From: Atrichornis clamosus
Taxonomy: Eukaryota > Chordata > Aves > Passeriformes > Menuridae
Direction: 5' to 3'
Assembly: GCA_013400975.1 (NCBI GenBank)
Contig: WBMZ01006357.1
Location: 124,001-188,000, forward strand
Length of the DNA stretch: 64,000 bases
The notes below the pieces were generated by a model. That model worked only from the letters and a program-made list of their open reading frames with translations. It had not been told where the DNA came from and made no database searches. A program made the translations under genes and the position numbers. Positions 23,791 to 34,430 of the stretch are shown here, one piece after another (positions within the stretch are counted from its first letter, which is position 1; each line of letters starts with the position of its first letter).

Positions 23791-24331
23791 AGGTCAGTTG
23801 GAATGGACCTACAACGACCACCCAGTCCAAATGCCAGATCACTGCAGGGATGACCAGAAGTTAATGCATGTTGTTAAGGGCATTGTCCAAACGCCTCGTT
23901 AAACACTGACAGGCTGGGGGCACTGACCACCTCTCAAGAAATCCTAGTCCAGTGTTTGACCACCCTCCTAGTAAAGAAATGTTTTGTAATGTCAAGTCTG
24001 AAATTCTCCTGGAGCAGCTCTGAACCATTCCCATGCGCCCTATCACTGGAGCCCAGGGAGAAGAGATCTACACCTCCCTCTGCACTTCCCCTCCTCAGGC
24101 AGTTGCAGAGAGTAATGAGTTCACTCCTTAGTCTCCTTTTCTCCAAACTGGACAAGCCCAAAATCCTCAACTGCTCAACATTTCTTCCAGCCCTTTCCCC
24201 AGCTTTGTTGCCCTCCTCTGGATGCATTCAAGTGCCTTAACAACTTCCTTAAATTTTGGGTCCCAGAACAGCACATAGTACTCAAAGTGAGGCTGCACCA
24301 ATGCCAAATACAGCAGGATAATCCCCTCTAT
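23791..24331 (-). mobile_element. CR1 LINE 3' fragment, minus strand, with expanded tail
   Basis: On the + strand it begins 'aggtcagttggaatggacctacaacgaccacccagtccaaatgcc', the complement of a CR1 3' end of the type 'tggacnnnnngtccattccaactga'. It continues with 'tgtttgaccaccctcctagtaaagaaatg', 'agactaaggagtgaactc'-type text on the other strand, and the 'agcacatagtactcaaagtgaggctgcaccaatgcc' landmark, to about 24331. It is 5'-truncated. This is the longest well-preserved CR1 in the window, about 540 bp plus the tail array. Confidence 0.95.
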
Positions 24332-24334
24332 TAA

Positions 24335-27300
24335 TTAATGAATTGTTTTTTGGGGAGAGGCTGAGGTGCTGCCGTTCCCTCACTGTTGTAAGATGAGGAC
24401 ATTACAGAGGAGCATCATCTTTGAAAGATCTGGTGGAAGTGTGTGTTTGCATAAATACGAGACAACAAATACCCTTCTGACACCTTGCAACGGCAAGAAA
24501 AGGCCATAGAAATGAGGAACACAAAAGAATTTATTGGCAGTGATGCCTAGATTTACTGCCTGATAATTTATTTTCTTATAAGATATTTATAGTATTCAAA
24601 TGGCATGCAGAGGCCTTTGTGCATCAAGTCTTTAAGAAATTGCTTATGTTCATTTTACACACTGTCTGGGAACTATTAAAAGTTACTAATAAGGGTGTTA
24701 TCCACTATCATGCTGAAATTTTAATCAGTATAACACTGGCAAGTCCTGGCCTAATGGGTCGTGGACCGTGCTTAAGCAATAAGTGGAAGTGCAACAAGAA
24801 AAGTGGTGCAACAGCTGTACATGGCAGTGTTGCCACATCCCCTTTTGATTCTTGACTCTAATTTGTTGAGGGTCAAAGTGAATAGATTCTGTTTGAGGTT
24901 CAAAACTATTTTTTCCTCAGACCAGAGAACAAGAATCTTGATTCATTTTGCCTTCCTCTATAGTAGTGAGTTGCTTGTTGCCTGGTGGTGTCATGGAGGC
25001 ACAGCTCACCCAAGCGCTTTCCTGCCACTGCTGAGGATCAGTGCATTCCATTCCCAGATTCCTGACTGAGACACCGTAGTCTTGAGAGGATAAAGATATT
25101 TTGCCTAACCAAGTCACCAGATGCGGTAATTGCGTGAAATCCTTGGTCTGTGATTGCCAAGCCAGGTAAGACAAACTAATGGCCCTCTCTGGTTTCCAGC
25201 TGCATCACCTGTTGTGTTCATGTCGTTTTGTGTGTGGTGCTCTGTGGGGCCTGGAGCATGGTCACTTTTGGGATGTGTGGAGGGGAACCAGGGTGGGACA
25301 CTCAGAGGTGTCACAGCCAAGGAGATGTCCCCACCAGGGAGGAAAGGATGAGCCTGTGGAAAGGCTCATCTCGAGGGGAAGGTGCTGGGTGCAGTGGGAG
25401 CGAGTGCCCTGATATTCTTCCAGGAGGCCTCCCGAGAGCCTGAGGATGCTGTACTTCGAAATCTCACCTGAAATTTCTCCTGGGTGAGCAGGATGGGGTT
25501 TCAGAGCTGTTCTCAAACTGCACAAGCATTCCTATATCTGCAGGGTGTGCAGTGGGCTGTCTCCAGGTGTAATTCCTACCAACGTCTGTCACGTCTTTCA
25601 GGCATGTCCTTTTCCTAGTGCTGCCTCTCCTTTCTGTCTCCTCTCCATGCTGCAACCATGCACCCATCCCCAGCTCCAACTGAGCTTCTTTGGGAGGGGA
25701 AGCAGGACCCCAGGCAGTCCTGGATGTTCCGTAGCTCCCATCTCAGTCAGTACTGTGGCTGCTGATGTGCATTGCTCACAGAGCACCGCTCACAAGGGAA
25801 ATTTCTCACATGTTCTTCTTGGCTCCTGTATTCCCAGTCGCAGCAATTGTGTGTCTGCTTTTTGGCCTTCATTTGTACTAAGCTGTTGTGTCTCAAGCGA
25901 GTGCTTATTAGCACTTCCTTCTCTGAAAAGGAGTGACTGCAAAATAAGCCAAGGGTCATTTCCCTTCCCTTGAGAACGGGAGACATCCTGGCTTTTAAAT
26001 TAGGCTCCATAAATTTTAGGCCTTAGCATCTCATGTGCTTTGCCTAGAGAGGGGTGGAGGTTCCCCTGGAGAGGGCAAGGAAAAGAAACTCCTTCTAATG
26101 TGACAGTGCATTGCTTGGGCAAGTGTTTTTAAGGTATCTCAGACAGCACAGACCAGTGACAAAAGCAATCACTAACACACCAAGTGAAATGAATCAGAAG
26201 TGGAAGAAGAAAGTAACCATTTTCAATTTCTTGCATCATCTTTACTCGCATATCATCCTGCAGGGTTGGGCATCAGCAGGTGGAGCTGCTAAATATCAGC
26301 CAACAAAAAGTGCTGCCTGTAAATAAAATGATGTTGTTGAAAATCAACACAGAAATATTGTGTTATGTGCAATGAATGTAAAATTTTAGATTGAAAGTAC
26401 TACTGATACCTGCAATGCTCACTATAAGCTCAGAAAAAAGGATTCAGACTAACATCAGAAGCTTGAAACTTCAAGTCCATTAAAATCCCAAATTTCCCAT
26501 CACATAACTGCTTTCTCAGTATTACCCATGGGCTTCTCTAACCCATGCTGATTCTTTCTGCAAGAGATTCCAGTGGGAATAGCTGCCAGAGAACAAGGTG
26601 GCCCCTAACAAGTGATATCAGGAGTTTGTACGTGTTAGTGGGACAATGCGGCAGGGAGATCAAGATCCGCAATGGCTGCCTGGTTCCAGTGGTGAGGATG
26701 GCATTAGGACCTCAACATGTTCTGCTCTTCTGATGGAGTATCCCTCTAGTGCCTGTGTTTATGTCCTGAGAGCAGAAACAAGGGCTGCACCAAGGAGTTC
26801 CTCTCTGCCCCTTCCCTAGAGCCAGCTTTCCTTTTCCCCAACAATCTCATGCCTTTACTGGGGCCTCTGCTTCAATTTCTTTTCTACAGACACAGCAGTG
26901 ATATTGTTATAAGTTGCCATATCCAGGAGGGCTCATGGCTCAAAGAAGTCCAACTTTTCTAAAGCCATGAGATGCTTAGTGAGATTTTCACCCAGCACAG
27001 ATCTGCAATCCAACCCACCTCCACCAGAAGGGTTCATGGAACAGGAGTGCATGTCCTGCATGGCCACGGCAAGAAGGCAGCCTGGTGGTTTCATCCTTTG
27101 GATTAGATCACCAACACCCCATCCACCAGCATAACCCACAAGGTGGGGACATGGGATGATCCTAGTGTAGGAGCCGCACCTGAACACAAGCTGTCTGTGG
27201 CATTACAAGTCCACTTCTGCCTGAAAATCTAAGTGTTGCTCAGGTATGGAACAATCTATGTACGGAGCAAACCCACTGTCATCTTCTCCAGCAAGAGACA

Positions 27301-28930
27301 GGGCTTTGGGTGAGGGTGTGCCACAGAGAGAGGGAGAAGGAAAGGCATCAGCAGAATATTATTTCTTGATTTCTATGCTGCAATTAAGAAAGGGTTGTGT
27401 TTTTCATTTTCACGTGCCTCAACTCCCACCAGCTGCATGCACCCACCCACAGCATGTGTGCTGTGTTTTTATTACGGCTCTAGCCTCAGGTAGCGTGGAA
27501 TTGGGGCCAAGCATACATTAGTAAAATTAGAAGAAATATCATCTGACGGGTCTGGACTGTGCTGTGGGCAGAGCATATTTGGCAAGACTGCTTCCTTCGC
27601 AATCCAGCCCAGAAAGATTCCCTGATCCTATCTGAACAGGGACTGAACTTGCAAAACGAGTCCCAGCTTGTGAGCTGTGAGTCAGGGATGTCTTAAACAC
27701 TGCCTCAGCATCCAACACCAACAAGCCCTTTTTATCTTGTTCATCCTGCTTAAATAGCTGCAGCAAGCCCTCATGGTAATAGAGCAGCCTTGAAGGTTGT
27801 TTAAGGCTGTTTTTTTAACACCCTCCACCACTTGCCCCTATTGCATCTGGCCAGTTTTGACCCATTATTGTCCTCTTCTCTGGTTCAGCTAACGGGACTC
27901 TCACCTCTCTGCTCACAGACAGTGGTTTGAAACCTGCATCTGCTCCATATGGCCATGTTTATGTTCCTCACTGGCAAGCCATAAGGATATACTCACTTCA
28001 GTGGGTTTGTCTATGCATCAGCCTTTGAAGGATGTGTGTGCTTAAAATCAAGTATAGTTTCCAACTTCTTTCGAGTACCATCCTAGTAAAGAAAGATTCC
28101 TTCATGACTCAAGAGATTTCATAAATTTTCTGCCAGAACAGGCCAGGACAGGCAGGAATCTGTGGAATACCCTGTGTTTACATCCTGAGATGATATATCT
28201 CCATCATATCTGAGAAGGACTAATTAGAAGTGTTGCATTTGGGAACCATTTGCTGGAAATGGTGACGAAAAACATCAGGTCAAAGGAAGACAGGATTTAC
28301 ACTGATTTATTCCAGAAAACCCCACCTGGTATTGGTATCACAGTGGCTCAAGCTCTCCCTACCCAAATTTCAGTGAGAAAGTGCAGATGTAAAGGCAGTA
28401 TGGATTAATGATTGCAAAGGTGCATTCACCTTGTTGCTAGAAGATGGAAAGAGAAAATACTGTTTACCTTAAGACAGAAGTTTGCAGTGACAGAGAACAG
28501 TGTTTTATTCACAGAGCAATGGAGACAAAAGGCTAGTTCTAAAGGACTACCTGGGATGTGCCTAATGGCTTCTTAGCTTTGATTTATCTTACCTCAAGAA
28601 CAGGCATGCCACAGACAATAAATGAGTCCTGGACGGTCATAAACAAATTGCAGTATTTTATGGGAGAAAAAGGGTCATGCCCCTGTGTACCAAGGATGCA
28701 CCGAGATTTACCATTCTCTCATTTACCAAGAAAGACACATTCAAATCTAGATTTCTCAGAAGGGAGAAGGATCAGATTGGAAGGAAAATAAAGGCAGCTT
28801 GAACCTGGCTTTTATCTTATATATATTTTGCTCTTCTTCCACAATACAGTGTAATGCAGTCTTCATGCCCCTTTTCTCACCTTCCTTTTGTTTTGCAGTA
28901 TCACTCATTGCTCTTTACATGTCAGTACTG
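24335..28930. other. Unique non-coding sequence
   Basis: No gene recognised over about 4.6 kb. Composition is ordinary, with a G-rich section near 25230-25440. The short patch 'gtaccatcctagtaaagaaagattcc' at 28075-28100 resembles a CR1 fragment but is too short to call. Open frames are short, overlapping and domain-free. Confidence 0.5.
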
Positions 28931-28936
28931 CCCACT

Positions 28937-28957
28937 ATCAGCACCATGCACATTCCC
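28937..28957 (+). promoter_or_regulatory. RE1/REST-like site, left half strong
   Basis: ATCAGCACCATGCACATTCCC matches the left half of the REST consensus (TTCAGCACC, with a mismatch at the first base) and part of the right half (ACA). The right half departs from GGACAGCGCC at several bases. It could be a weak REST site or chance. Confidence 0.25.
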
Positions 28958-28959
28958 CC

Positions 28960-30930
28960 AACAAACAACACCATTCCCCTCTCATGGGTTTAGGATGACC
29001 TATTTCAGAGATATCATTCAAGAGCCTTAAATATATTGGCCTTAGAGCTATTTTTACTTGCAAGTGCTTGAGCCAGACCTTTGATGTTTCATTTGGGTTC
29101 AGGGTAAAATAGAGAACACATTAAAATGAGCAAGAGCTGGTGGTTTTGTTCTAAGTGTTACCAGAAGCCAGGGTGAGACTCAGAAGAGGAAGGGAAGGGG
29201 ATTGCCAAAGATTTCCGTTGGATACTTACTCTCTCCAGGGCTTGTAAATCTGTTCCGGAGCACTCTTAATCCCTCCTCCTGCAGGGGAGTATGGTATCGC
29301 TGAAATCTTCACGATCTCCCGCAAACAAAGGTTTTAATGCAGCCTTTTGTTTATTGTCTATGCAAAAGAAAAAGGGGTCATTTTTTCCTCTGGAGCCTGA
29401 AGGCTCAGGGAAGTTATCAAGCGTCCTATCCTGCTCTGCTTCCCATCCAGCATTTTGATAGGCATGGACTAGTCCATATCCAGGCACCACCTCGCTGGAT
29501 GTGCCAAAGGAATGGAGTGTTGGAGTCCATGGCATGACAGTGTTCCAAAGTCAGGGTGAAGGGAAGGCAACCACAACTACCCTCATCTAATGCCACCTCA
29601 TGCAAGACAGAAGGAGACTGTCTCCTTCCAGCCTCAGTGGATTGTACACGGAATGATTCACATTCAAACCAAAACCACCCTGTGACCATGCCCTGGTAGT
29701 TGTGCTGCCTATTTGCTGCTTCATCTGAATAATTTCTCTTACCTTTTACTCCATCTCTCAGCATGTGTGTAGACCCATTGCTGTCCGTACCTATTTCAAG
29801 GTGACTATGTATTAGAGGAAGACAGGTATAAAACTGTTGTGACTAATATGCCTATGTAGAAATGAGAAAAACAATGTTGTTTTAAAAAAGGAAAAAAAAT
29901 CCTACAGAAGCCATTTAAAAAGAAAAGTATTCCAAGAAGAATACTGGATAATAGAAAAAAAATTTTGAAGAAAAGTGAAAGCAAGTCACATGCAAGTAAG
30001 CAGGGAAAATGCACAGTACAGCAAGAAGGTGTTGATGCTAAGAAGGGAGGAGTTTTGAGTGTTATTGAACAGAGAATTTACTCTGCAGCACCTACAGAGA
30101 TCAGCAATGTGGCCAGGAAATAACATCATGAAACTGGGATAATACAGGCTACCAGCACTCAGGGAAAACTATCCCCAAAGGACACTCCGAAGCAGCCATG
30201 TTAAGGAAAAGCTGGGAGGTGATATAGGAGGGGAATCTATGTGTAACTTTTGGCAGCCAGCTGGCATTGCGAAATTACCTGCCATCCTCAGTGGGTATCA
30301 CCCTACCCTGCCTGGCTTAGATACAGCTGGAAGGGTGCTGTTAAGTTCTTGGAATCTCAATGCCAAACACTGCAAAATCAGAGGCCTCAAAGGAGAGTAG
30401 AGACATGATCAGATCATTTGGTGTGGGTTTGATTCATGAAAATTAAGTGATGCTTAGATATAAGCTGGTGAAGAGATAAGAAAATAGCAGACATGAGCCT
30501 ACAAGTATCTGAAGGATGTAAGCAGGGTCACATAAATGCACTTGAAGAGAGAGAAAATAGAACATAATAGGAAGGAAAAATTCTCTACGAGTATTGAGAA
30601 GACAAGACTTGAATATAGGGTCTTAGAGAAAATTCTCTTGCATGCCTTTCTCTCTCAAATAGCAGGAAATGTTCTGCAGATGCAGTCTTGATTGGATAGG
30701 ATAAAAGACAATAATTGCAGTTCAGACTTTTAAGACACAATGCTCCTTGATGCATGGTTAGTTTAAAAAGGGAGTTAATTTCTGCCATGGGTACAGTGAG
30801 CTGAAAAAAACATTACCTATTTATGTCTTCTAAAATTCCTTTAAAAACCTTGCATGTAATGAGCAATCAAAGGAAAGGAAAGAAGTTGAGAGATAAAAGT
30901 TAGCAAAATCATTAAAGAAACAGCAAAGAA
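28960..30930. other. Unique, increasingly A-rich non-coding sequence
   Basis: No gene recognised. At 29870-29990 the + strand is very A-rich (several A7-A9 runs), giving an artefactual Phe/Leu-rich frame on the minus strand. From about 29800 onward the + strand is purine-rich, which may mean that the degraded LINE starting near 30940 extends further left than I can recognise. Confidence 0.45.
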
Positions 30931-30939
30931 ATATTAAGA

Positions 30940-32250
30940 GCACAATGCATTCAAACCGGCACAGAGGGCCAGATGGTACATACCCAAGGGTATTAAAGGA
31001 ATTAGCTGAAAAACTCTTAGGCCCATTATCCATTATATTCAAGTGCTCCTGGAGAACTGAGGAAACCCTGGTGACTGGCAGAGGGAAAACATCATGCTTC
31101 TTTTCCAAAAAGGGAATTACAGATCAATTAACTTGATATCCTTTCCAGGTGAAACTTGGTCTCTAATAATCAGAAACTACCATCAGCTGTTCTGCAGGAG
31201 GAACAAAACAGAAATGTGTCACGTTAAGAGAAGCAGTTGCACCCAGGTGATAGACTCTACAGACAGATTATACTCACAGTGTTGAGGGGAGGAGGAAAAC
31301 CACGGGGAGTGGGAAGTGTTGGGTGGGGAGAGTGAAGGATAAGCAGCAGCTTATCCATCATGTGGGATGAGTATACACCTCAGTGGGACATGCTGGTAGG
31401 AGGAAGAAGGGATATGGTCCCTTGAGTCACTCAGTAAATTTACCCTTAAGGGTTTCACTGTCTGACAAGACAACTGGTGGTACAGAGAACTCTTCTGCAG
31501 AAAGTCCCTTGATTTCAGTAAGTAATTTTACTCAGTTTCTTCAGACATAATATTCCTGTAGAACTTGATCCATCCCTAAAGGATTCTATGCAGACACAGT
31601 TGAGTTTAACAGTGGCTGGACTGGGCCCAAAGCATTACAAGAAAGATGTAGGGTGGATACGGAGAATAACAATGAAAGAGATTAAAATCAGCCTCTACAA
31701 TAGAAAGTGGAGTATGCTTATAAATATTGCCATGTTGGGTTCCTTGGGGACTCCTGCTGAGTTGGACATTATATTCATCTGCAGTAGCATTGAGGAAGGA
31801 GAAGAAAAATACATCAATCAAATTCAAAGATAACACTCAGCTGGAGTGTGAATTGCAAATCATTTATTAGAAGCACCATCCTAAAGGGATTTCAATAAAT
31901 GAAGAGTGGGACATAGTGGGAATAGCAAGAAATTGAACAAATCTAAGTGCAGAAACCTGCACAGGGTAACATTGCTCAGTAAGGAGAGGTCAAAGCAGTA
32001 AACCCAGGGGCTGTGGAAAGGAGTAATCCAGAAGAGCTCCTTGGATGCTAATGTTGATAGAAAGCTACAACAGATAATTCATTAAAAACACCCAGATCAA
32101 TCCTCTTTTGAAGTGCTAATAGGAATACCACTTGGGGCAGGGCCTACTAAGAGAGTTCAGGCAAACAGGTAATGGTATAGATTAACTGGGATAGACGAGA
32201 GGGTGGAAGGAATGACCTATTTACTAGGAACATCAAAGGAAATAAACACA
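30940..32250 (+). mobile_element. Degraded CR1 LINE with reverse-transcriptase (ORF2) remnants
   Basis: From 30966 the + strand encodes GPDGTYPRVLKELAEKLLG and then a PLSIIF-K-SW-type segment. This is the CR1-clade RT signature found just before the finger/palm domain (GPDGIHPRVLKEL...PLSIIFEKSW in related copies). A KKGI(T)DQL- and FPGE-like continuation follows with a frameshift and stop near 31136. At 31820-31846 a KFKDNTQLE stretch aligns with the KFADDTKLG catalytic-loop motif, the ADD aspartates being altered. At 31935-31965 'acaaatctaagtgcagaaacctgcac' matches the 'caagtgcagggtcctgcac' CR1 landmark. The element is inactive, with stops, frameshifts and a lost catalytic motif. Boundaries, especially the right one, are estimates. 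Confidence 0.72.
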
Positions 32251-32462
32251 TACATAGCCTGGAAAAAAACCAGAAGTCAGCAGGGTATAGTCTGATATAG
32301 AGACAAACCTTACCATGAAAGAATGCTGCTGAGTGGGAGGGAGAACAGGGCTCATCAGTGGGGAATGATGGGGCTACTCACACATCCACACTAGGACTGG
32401 GAAGGGGATAATGGTCTGATGACTTGGATGTCCAGCAGGATTGGCTTGGAAAGGTCTCCATT

Positions 32463-32536
32463 GTCTGTAAGAATAGGGTTTAAACCCACCATACACTTGG
32501 TCTGTAAGAATAGGGTTTAAACCCACCATACACTCT
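32463..32536. repeat. 37-bp tandem duplication with palindromic core
   Basis: Units at 32463-32499 and 32500-32536 agree at 35 consecutive positions and differ only at the last two. Each carries the perfect 12-bp palindrome GGGTTTAAACCC. The duplication looks recent and lies just past the degraded CR1. Confidence 0.95.
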
Positions 32537-33489
32537 GTTTTTGTGTTTGCTTCTCCACCTCCATGGAGTCACCATCCAGCTGCCTCTGAGATCACAACAT
32601 GTTTACAGTCACATTTCTGGCAGTGTTCCTTGTGCCAGTAGATGGGAAAATGAAAGCAAAATCATCAGAGCTTGAATATTGGGGGGAAAGTGTTATAGTG
32701 AGTGGAAGGAATGGCACAGCAGAAGAGGTGGAAAATCCCAGTGGCACAGGGTTAAACCACTCCAGATGTGTACAGGCAGGGACTGGCAAGGCAAACACCA
32801 GGCAGGTAAAGAAAAGGACATAAATTATCACACAGAGAAGCCTAGTCCCAGCACAAGGATTGCAGATGTCCTTTGCAGTGGTGCTATTTGTTCCTCTTTC
32901 TTGGAGACTAATTAATGTGGGCCAGAGGAGAGATAAATCTCACCTTCTTCTTGATATCCCTGTGGTACTACCACGGATCTTCAGTGTGGGAACTGGGAGA
33001 AAGATATGCTGCACTGCCATACCGCAAGGACTTAACTCTTGTTAGCTCACAACCTCAACAAGACTTTTACCACAGACAGGAAATTAATGCTACACTTGAA
33101 TCCTAGTTTTGTCCACCATCTTGCAGTGTCCCTCCTTCCTCTGAGGACCACACCACTCATTCTAGAAAATCTGAGAGGACTTATTGGGAATTTCAATGGT
33201 TTCCTTACAAAACTGCTGGACCACTTGTGACACCAATGTTCCCATTTGTCTGTGTTGTCTGGCCGTTGACTTCTGGCTGGGATTCACAGTGCAAGATATG
33301 GTCCAGATATCTCAAAATGTGCATATTCAGCTAGCAAATTCTTTGTTTTCACACACATCATCTCCAAGCCCTTATGAACACAGGGCTTTTGGGAGCCCAC
33401 GGCAGGATGTGACTGCAGCAGGTCCTCTGTTCTCGAATTTGCACCCAGCAGAGACACTCCCCGTTCTTATCTGATCCTCACCACAGGTG

Positions 33490-33730
33490 GCTGCTCTTGT
33501 CCTTGCCGCTCTGGCAGCGCTGCTCACAGCAGGCCGAGGAATTCCTGGCAATTCTTCTCAGTGGAAAGGCTTTCGCCACACGTAAGCGATGTGAAATCCA
33601 CCCACACGTTTGGGAGGGTGACAGCACATTGCAATCACACAGCATCACTGGAGTGCCCGGAACAGCCACCGGAGCAGCACGAACGGAAGCTCTGGAGGAA
33701 GGGGCTGAGAAACTCCCTCCCACCACTTGA
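33490..33730. other. CpG-rich pocket
   Basis: About a dozen CpG occur in roughly 240 bp (for example GCCGCTCTGGCAGCGC, ACACGTAAGCGATG, CACCGGAGCAGCACGAACGG) against a CpG-poor background. It could be a small promoter-associated island, part of an unrecognised LTR, or a conserved exon/enhancer. Open frames of about 80-130 codons cross it on both strands, but none shows a domain. Confidence 0.4.
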
Positions 33731-33737
33731 CTCGTGT

Positions 33738-33770
33738 GGGCTGCTGCTTATATACAGGTTGAAGCAGCCC
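33738..33770. promoter_or_regulatory. TATA motif inside an 8-bp hairpin
   Basis: GGGCTGCT (33738-33745) pairs perfectly with AGCAGCCC (33763-33770), and the 17-nt loop contains TATATA (33749-33754). Directly downstream of a CpG-rich pocket, this is a promoter-like arrangement, but no transcript evidence is available. Confidence 0.3.
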
Positions 33771-34277
33771 CTGAAGCCATGGCTGTCTGTGGGCTGCCGA
33801 GTTTCTAACTTGATGCTTTATGGACCTCTGTCTATCAAAATATTTGGGATCTGCTCATGTGTGGTTACCGTGCCAGTTTCAGAAGCGTTTTTTGCCTGCA
33901 CAGAAGCCACAGTAAGGCACCATCGGGCTCAGCTGCTGGCTGAGTTATCTGCCATTTGAGCCTGGCTGTCAGGGAAGGGCCATGCATGTACAGTAACTAC
34001 AACCTGTTGAAAATAGTTTTTAAGGGGCATCCCAAAGCTCTGGTGCTTCCACTCTGACTGGGCAATGTGGTGCTTGCACAAGTATTGTTTCAGAAAAATA
34101 ATCACAATGGGAATATGAAGGTATGCGAACAATTGTTGGGTTTGGGACTAGTAATCCAGGACCCAAAATAAATTTTACATTTTCAAAGGAAATGTTTCAT
34201 TGTCTGATCTTCAAATTGCATGCCACTTTGGTGTTGCTACATGAGAGGAAGGGCAGGCTCGTGATTGAGATGGTGGG

Positions 34278-34430
34278 ATGAGTAGTCCAGAGTCAGTTCC
34301 TAGTCCTAGCCCAGCTTTTCAGAACCCAAGTTACTCAATCTTCCTACCCATATGTAGAGCAGTGCCCTACCAGGAGATAAGAATAATATTACCTTTCTCC
34401 ACACTTCATCTATTTTGTCTATTAAATAAT
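34278..34430 (+). mobile_element. MIR/CORE-SINE-like relic
   Basis: The text 'gtcagttcctagtcctagcccagc', then 'aagttactcaatcttcctacccatatgtaga', then 'gataagaataatattaccttt' and 'tattttgtctattaaataatgg', follows the tRNA-derived SINE order 'cctagctctgccac...aagtcacttaacctct...cccatctgtaaaatggggataataatactacctt'. It is highly diverged, with an internal deletion in the middle. Confidence 0.42.

Larger units (their letters stand above)
32540..34277. other. Non-coding sequence with a CpG-rich pocket
   Basis: No gene can be supported. The part at 33490-33770 is listed separately because of its CpG content and TATA-bearing hairpin. The rest is ordinary, with a pyrimidine-rich run near 33100-33150. 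Confidence 0.45.

Noticed and set aside
28075..28100. Short CR1-like words
   Set aside because: The matching text is under 30 bp and has no neighbouring CR1 landmarks.
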